From assembly GCA_028714615.1 (NCBI GenBank), contig JAQTMA010000051.1, forward strand, positions 11,944 to 21,475: a stretch of DNA of 9,532 nt, given 5' to 3'. Of this stretch, positions 6,111-9,532 are shown piece by piece. The translations under genes were made by a program, and so were the position numbers. Within the stretch, counting starts at the first letter, position 1; each line of letters opens with the position of its first letter. Below the pieces are notes generated by a model, which was given only the letters and a program-made list of their open reading frames with translations, was not told the DNA's origin and made no database searches. The stretch is from Anaerolineaceae bacterium. GTDB lineage: Bacteria; Chloroflexota; Anaerolineae; Anaerolineales; Anaerolineaceae.

Positions 6111-8418
6111 TCCCTTCAATCCACATCTGTTCCCCATCGGTAGAGAATTGCAACCAACGGTAATTGCGCGTGTCCAAAGCCCAATCGGGCGCACTGCCGG
6201 CGTTGCCATCCCAGGCCAGCGCCTGGGAATGAAAGACCGCCTGCCACGTTTCGGGCGGAGCGGATTTTAAGGCAGCCGCATCCAGCAGCAGCAGGCTTAC
6301 GCCGTGCAGGTCGGCGGGAAGACCTTCAATTTCCGCCAGCGGCGCCAGGGCTCGGAAACTGCCCCATTCGAGCAACAGCCCGCTGGGAGCGCCCCCTCGT
6401 GGACCGAGCACGCGCAAGAACACCCCGGCATTGAGGTCCAGCGCCATGCCCGGCTGGGCGGCCTGGATGCGGCGCTGGTTGGCCAACAAGGCTGCGCGCG
6501 TATCCAACCCGGCCTGGCTCTCCAAGGGGTCGCCCACCCACAGCACCAGCCCGGGTGGGTATAGCCTCACCGTCTCCGGGAGGGCGCTAAGCGCATCGCC
6601 TGAGGCGCGCGTCACCAGCAGGGCATCCAATCGACGCGAGAAGGGCGGCAGGCGTTCGCCGATCGAGCGGGAAAGCGCGGGCGCGCTGGAACCGCCGTTG
6701 ACCAGGAGGCTCTGCCCGCCGGGCGCCTGGATGAAGATGGCGGTCTGCCCGTTTCCGGGCAGCAGGGTCAGGCGCAGGCGCTGATCCGCCTGCAAGCTGG
6801 CGGTGCGCCAGGTCAGCGCGGAGAGCGCCGCCAAACCCAGGATGCCCGCGTTGGGAGCAATGGCCGCCAGCCAGGGACGCAGCCGGGCGGAGTAGAACGC
6901 CAGGCCAAACAATGCCAGGTAATACAACCCCACCAGGAACAGGTTTACGGGTCCGGTGGCGATGGAGATGGCCGGCAAGCTGGCAAACAGCTCCACCAGG
7001 CGGATGGTATAGGCGACGAATGGCCAGGCCACCAGCGCCAAAGCCTGGCCGAGGGGCTGCGCCAGCATGCCTCCCAGGGCGGCCATGCCACCGAGCACCA
7101 TCACCAGCGGCTGGGGCGGCAGGATCAGCAGGTTGGCGGGCAGGGCGATGGGTGAGAAATAGCGAAAATGGACAATTTGCACCGGCCAGGTGGTCAACTG
7201 GGCTGCCAGGGTGAGCAAGGCGGCCTCGCCGAACAAATCGAGAGCGCGTTGCGGTAGCTTCCAGCGGAAGATGCGTTCAGCCAGCCGGCCACAGGCTGCC
7301 TGAAGCGGTTCGGCGAAAACCACCAGGCCCAGGGTGGCCATGAAGGATAGCTGAAAACCGACGTCTGCCAGCCAGCCGGGGTTGGCCAGGCACATTGCCA
7401 GGCCGGTGAGTCCCAGGGTGTTCAAGCCCATCTGTCGCCGGCCCAGTTGGACGGCCAGCAGGGAAAGACCGCCCATGATGGCGGCCCGCACGACGGATGC
7501 TCCGGCTCCAACCATCAGGGTATAGACGGCGATGGCCAGGATCGCGGCGAGCGAGCCCCAGCGCGTTCCGAATAACCGGCTGAAGAGCGCGGCGAACAGC
7601 CCGGCCAGGATGGCGATGTTGAAACCGGAGATAGCAATGATGTGAGAAGTGCCGGTGTCTTTGAAGCTGTGCATCAGGTCATCCGGGAGCAGGCTGTCAT
7701 CCCCCAGCAAGATGCCCACCAGCAAACTCGATTCGGGCGGTGGGAACAACGTTAGCAGGGATGCCTGCATGCGCTGGCGGAAGGCGAAGAGCGCCGATTG
7801 GAACGGCTGGCCCTGCCCGCTCTCCAGGCGGATCACGGCGGCAAACGGCGCCCAGGAATATACGCCCTGGCGCGCCAGGTAAGCCCGATAGGAGAAGTCA
7901 CCCTCCTCAGGCGGCGCTTCGAGCTTGCCGTTCACCTCCACCAGGTCGCCGTAGCGCCAATCGGTGCCGGTGGGGGCTGCAACCAGGAGTGCGCCGTGGA
8001 TGTTAAGCGGAATAGTTTGCCCGTTGAGCAGGATTTGCCGGGAGGAGACGTTCAGGTTCACTTTCCCGCTGCCGGACCCTGGCGGTTGGTCGACCACCCC
8101 GGTGACGCGTGCAAACCCCTGTCCGTTGTAATAGGCCAGGTCGTGAGGCGTGAAGCTTGGGCGGGCGAGTTCGCTGCGCAGCCCTCCGGCCAGCAAAGCC
8201 ACCAGGATAACCAGCGGCGCCAGCATAGAGCCGCGGTAATCGCGGGCCAGCCATTTGAGTCCATCACGGAACTGCAGGGGAAGCGGAAGCCTGCGCAGCA
8301 GGTAGGGGAGAAGCAGGCTGGCGACGATCAGCCCCGCCCAGACTGGCCACGAGATGGGTAGCAGGGAAGAGGCTAAGATGCCGAGAGCGAATGCCAGCGC
8401 CAGCCAGAAGAGGGGCAT
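6091..8418 (-). CDS. comEC: ComEC/Rec2 DNA uptake channel with a degenerate metallo-beta-lactamase domain
   Basis: The 775-residue protein has the standard ComEC layout. There are N-terminal membrane helices (about 1-90) and a soluble DUF4131 OB-like region at about 95-200, with the conserved FSYRAYLARQGV. The multi-helix competence domain (about 230-510) contains GTSHIIAISGFN (His259, Ser264, Gly265) and GASVVRAAIM. A C-terminal domain of about 230 residues follows. ComEC carries transforming single-stranded DNA across the inner membrane. The C-terminal domain is aligned in outline with the metallo-beta-lactamase domain, but the metal motif is lost: the usual THXHXDH reads TRASGDA (603-609), the usual DGG reads NGG (574-576), and no HHGS-like motif follows. 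Nuclease activity is therefore unlikely. The usual SGLH of the channel domain is SGFN. The start at 8418 lies 9 nt after the stop of the upstream small membrane protein, without a clear Shine-Dalgarno. No comEA or other competence gene is in the window. Confidence 0.92.
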   Translation of the reverse strand: MPLFWLALAFALGILASSLLPISWPVWAGLIVASLLLPYLLRRLPLPLQFRDGLKWLARDYRGSMLAPLVILVALLAGGLRSELARPSFTPHDLAYYNGQGFARVTGVVDQPPGSGSGKVNLNVSSRQILLNGQTIPLNIHGALLVAAPTGTDWRYGDLVEVNGKLEAPPEEGDFSYRAYLARQGVYSWAPFAAVIRLESGQGQPFQSALFAFRQRMQASLLTLFPPPESSLLVGILLGDDSLLPDDLMHSFKDTGTSHIIAISGFNIAILAGLFAALFSRLFGTRWGSLAAILAIAVYTLMVGAGASVVRAAIMGGLSLLAVQLGRRQMGLNTLGLTGLAMCLANPGWLADVGFQLSFMATLGLVVFAEPLQAACGRLAERIFRWKLPQRALDLFGEAALLTLAAQLTTWPVQIVHFRYFSPIALPANLLILPPQPLVMVLGGMAALGGMLAQPLGQALALVAWPFVAYTIRLVELFASLPAISIATGPVNLFLVGLYYLALFGLAFYSARLRPWLAAIAPNAGILGLAALSALTWRTASLQADQRLRLTLLPGNGQTAIFIQAPGGQSLLVNGGSSAPALSRSIGERLPPFSRRLDALLVTRASGDALSALPETVRLYPPGLVLWVGDPLESQAGLDTRAALLANQRRIQAAQPGMALDLNAGVFLRVLGPRGGAPSGLLLEWGSFRALAPLAEIEGLPADLHGVSLLLLDAAALKSAPPETWQAVFHSQALAWDGNAGSAPDWALDTRNYRWLQFSTDGEQMWIEGRKHSPN

Positions 8419-8427
8419 CAGATCACG

Positions 8428-8730
8428 TCAAGGCATCTTTTCTGCGCTGGTTTGCCCGACCATCCGTTGAAGATTGGTTAATAATTCGAGGTTTCCGGTC
8501 AATACTGCATGCTTGACCCAGGTTGAGATAAAGCCCATGCCAAGTAAAATCAGCAGCGCCGCCTCGAGAGAACTCGAATTACCACCCGGGTTCCTGAGCA
8601 GCCCAACCACGACAAAGGCTATCAGCAGAACAAATAATAGCACACCAACGAAAACCATATTTCTTCGGTAAGCTTTCCGGCGGATTTCCAGTAAAGCGGA
8701 ATAATCTCTGAGTTGATCTACTAGCTCCAT
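8428..8730 (-). CDS. Small two-helix membrane protein of unknown function
   Basis: I do not recognise this 100-residue protein. It has a charged N-terminal helix (residues 1-23, rich in Arg, Lys and Glu), a strongly hydrophobic segment at about 25-45, a short Gly/Asn/Ser loop (RNPGGNSSS), a second hydrophobic segment at about 55-74, and a polar C-terminal helix. Basic residues at both ends of the helical pair predict that both termini face the cytoplasm. There are no cysteines and no catalytic motif. The start is well supported: GAGGAGG at 8737-8743 lies 6 nt before the ATG. The gene is immediately upstream of comEC on the same strand with a 9-nt gap, so the two are almost certainly co-transcribed; a link to DNA uptake is possible but unproven. 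Confidence 0.8.
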   Translation of the reverse strand: MELVDQLRDYSALLEIRRKAYRRNMVFVGVLLFVLLIAFVVVGLLRNPGGNSSSLEAALLILLGMGFISTWVKHAVLTGNLELLTNLQRMVGQTSAEKMP

Positions 8731-8762
8731 GGATAACCTCCTCAGCCAGCGGCCAGCAGGCC

Positions 8763-8788
8763 CGTCAAAATAAGAATCGTCAAATTAA
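8763..8788. repeat. Two direct copies of CGTCAAANTAA, 15 nt apart
   Basis: CGTCAAAATAA (8763-8773) and CGTCAAATTAA (8778-8788) match at 10 of 11 positions with a 15-nt period. They sit just downstream of the predicted -10 of the small membrane protein gene, inside its leader. They might be an operator, but chance similarity in AT-rich sequence is quite possible. Confidence 0.3.
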
Positions 8789-8796
8789 TTGTAGCA
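8788..8796 (-). promoter_or_regulatory. Possible extended -10 promoter for the small membrane protein-comEC operon
   Basis: The minus strand reads TGCTACAAT, a TGN extension plus TACAAT (5 of 6 to consensus). Transcription would start near 8781, giving a leader of about 51 nt with the GAGGAGG site. No -35 of note is present. Confidence 0.4.
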
Positions 8797-8855
8797 GAAC
8801 TTGGAGGGATGGAGGTTATCTTTCAAGGCTAATAATTTAAGGATACAATTTCAAG

Positions 8856-8884
8856 TTTACAATATGACCAATAAATGTTAATAT
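8856..8884 (+). promoter_or_regulatory. Possible promoter for the leader ORF and redoxin gene
   Basis: TTTACA (8856-8861, 5 of 6) and TAATAT (8879-8884, 4 of 6, key first, second and last bases kept) are separated by 17 nt. The transcript would start near 8891, about one base before a GTG at 8892. The rest of the 8731-8999 intergenic region is AT-rich with no other gene seen. Because the region is AT-rich, other -10-like boxes occur (TACAAT at 8844 and 8858). Confidence 0.35.
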
Positions 8885-8891
8885 CGATGGG

Positions 8892-8993
8892 GTGTATTTA
8901 CACTTCTCAACACGATCGGTGGAGGAGATGCACCCGGCGCTAGACGCCCTGGAGAAATTCGTCCGTACAGACACAAAGATACCCCAATATTGA
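8892..8993 (+). CDS. Possible 33-residue leader ORF or gene remnant before the redoxin gene
   Basis: A frame open from 8868 to the TGA at 8991-8993 has protein-like content, with SVEEMHPALDALEKFVRTD as a likely amphipathic helix and G/C-rich third positions over its latter part. The start is uncertain: GTG at 8892 would be almost at the predicted transcript start, while ATG at 8928 has GGAGG only 2 nt upstream, which is too close. The frame is the same as that of the redoxin gene and ends 6 nt before its ATG. It may be a coupled leader peptide, the remnant of a longer N-terminus, or a chance ORF. I do not recognise a family. Confidence 0.3.
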   Translation: MYLHFSTRSVEEMHPALDALEKFVRTDTKIPQY

Positions 8994-8999
8994 GATTTA

Positions 9000-9521
9000 A
9001 TGGAACAACCTTCTTTGACAACCGGCGAGCGGGCTCCCGCTTTTACCCTGAATGACCTGCAGGGCGCCCCGCATTCGGTGATAGACGCCCGCGGGCGCAT
9101 TCTGGCGATCAACTTCTGGTCGGCGGAATGCCCCTGGTCAGAGCGCATCGATCGGGCGCTGTTGCCCCTGCCCACCGCCTGGGGTGCGCGGGTCGTCTAT
9201 TTTGCAGTCGCCTCCAACGCCAATGAACCGGTGGAGCTGCTACGGAGAGTGGCGCTGGAGCGCGGTTTGCCGGTCCTCCTGCTGGACCCAGGCCATGGTG
9301 TGGCAGACCGCTATGGGGCAGTGACCACCCCGCACTTCTTCGTCATCGATGACCAGGGCATCTTGCGCTACCAGGGAGCCTTCGATGATGTGAATTTCCG
9401 GCAGCGCATACCCACCCGCCAGTACCTGATCCCGGCCGTCCAGGCCCTCATCGATGGGCGCGAGCCTGATCCGGATACCACCTCAACCTTCGGCTGCACC
9501 CTGGTGCGTTTTGCGCCTTAA
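9000..9521 (+). CDS. Redoxin/thioredoxin-fold family protein (AhpC/TSA-like)
   Basis: The 173-residue protein has a complete redoxin fold: an N-terminal APAFTLNDLQG strand-turn, the NFWSAECPWSE active-site helix start, a LPVLLLDPGHGVADRYGAV middle, the cis-proline in TTPHFFVID at about 118-126, and a C-terminal helix. Only one cysteine (Cys44) is in the active-site position, since CXXC is replaced by CPWS. A second, Cys166 in the C-terminal FGCTL, recalls the C-terminal GCS motif of a subgroup of AhpC/TSA-like proteins whose active site reads NHCP. The substrate (peroxide or protein thiol) is not clear. There is no signal peptide, so it is likely cytoplasmic. The ATG at 9000 has at best a weak TGAGA site 4 nt upstream. 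The gene is divergent from the comEC operon; what follows lies outside the window. Confidence 0.85.
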   Translation: MEQPSLTTGERAPAFTLNDLQGAPHSVIDARGRILAINFWSAECPWSERIDRALLPLPTAWGARVVYFAVASNANEPVELLRRVALERGLPVLLLDPGHGVADRYGAVTTPHFFVIDDQGILRYQGAFDDVNFRQRIPTRQYLIPAVQALIDGREPDPDTTSTFGCTLVRFAP

Positions 9522-9532
9522 AAAGCATTAAC

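Noticed and set aside
1..9532. CRISPR array, tRNA, insertion sequence or prophage
   Set aside because: No regularly spaced repeats, no cloverleaf-like sequence, no transposase or terminal inverted repeats and no phage-like genes were seen on either strand.

Overview
This 9.5 kb window looks like a chromosomal segment of a moderately GC-rich bacterium. The most likely source is the phylum Chloroflexota, perhaps class Anaerolineae. That is inferred from the mix of genes (SpoVS, a LarA-like racemase, a single-pass DsbA-like protein, a ComEC with an unusual C-terminus) and from promoters placed almost on top of start codons. No rRNA or marker gene is present to prove it. Nine well-supported protein genes fill nearly all of the sequence. 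I see no tRNA or rRNA, insertion sequence, CRISPR array, phage gene or replication origin.

Layout from left to right: (1) a small SpoVS regulator on the + strand, ending near a hairpin; (2) a minus-strand pair, a membrane-anchored DsbA-like thiol oxidoreductase followed 4 nt later by a deoxynucleoside kinase; (3) a LarA-family nickel-dependent racemase, divergent from that pair; (4) a UDP-glucose 4-epimerase (GalE) convergent with it, the two genes sharing one CTAG as both stop codons; (5) a plus-strand operon divergent from galE, made of a lysophospholipid-type acyltransferase and a CDP-alcohol phosphatidyltransferase overlapping by ATGA, closed by a good hairpin terminator; (6) a minus-strand pair, a 100-residue two-helix membrane protein and ComEC; (7) a 269-nt AT-rich divergent intergenic region holding a possible short leader ORF; (8) a redoxin/thioredoxin-fold protein at the right edge.

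The genes do not form one pathway. The acyltransferase/CDP-alcohol phosphatidyltransferase pair most clearly belongs together and points to synthesis of a phospholipid or glycolipid headgroup. GalE, facing away across a shared promoter region, could supply UDP-galactose for glycolipids or surface polysaccharide. The DsbA-like protein and the right-edge redoxin both act in thiol chemistry but are far apart. ComEC is a DNA-uptake channel.

The most notable points are: a ComEC whose metallo-beta-lactamase domain is present in outline but has lost its metal-binding motifs; a consensus extended -10 box placing the dsbA-like transcript start on the A of its ATG (a predicted leaderless mRNA); a second TATAAT box 14 nt before the acyltransferase ATG; and a short ORF just upstream of, and in frame with, the redoxin gene, separated from it by one TGA. 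I did not find convincing evidence of a wholly new multi-gene system.
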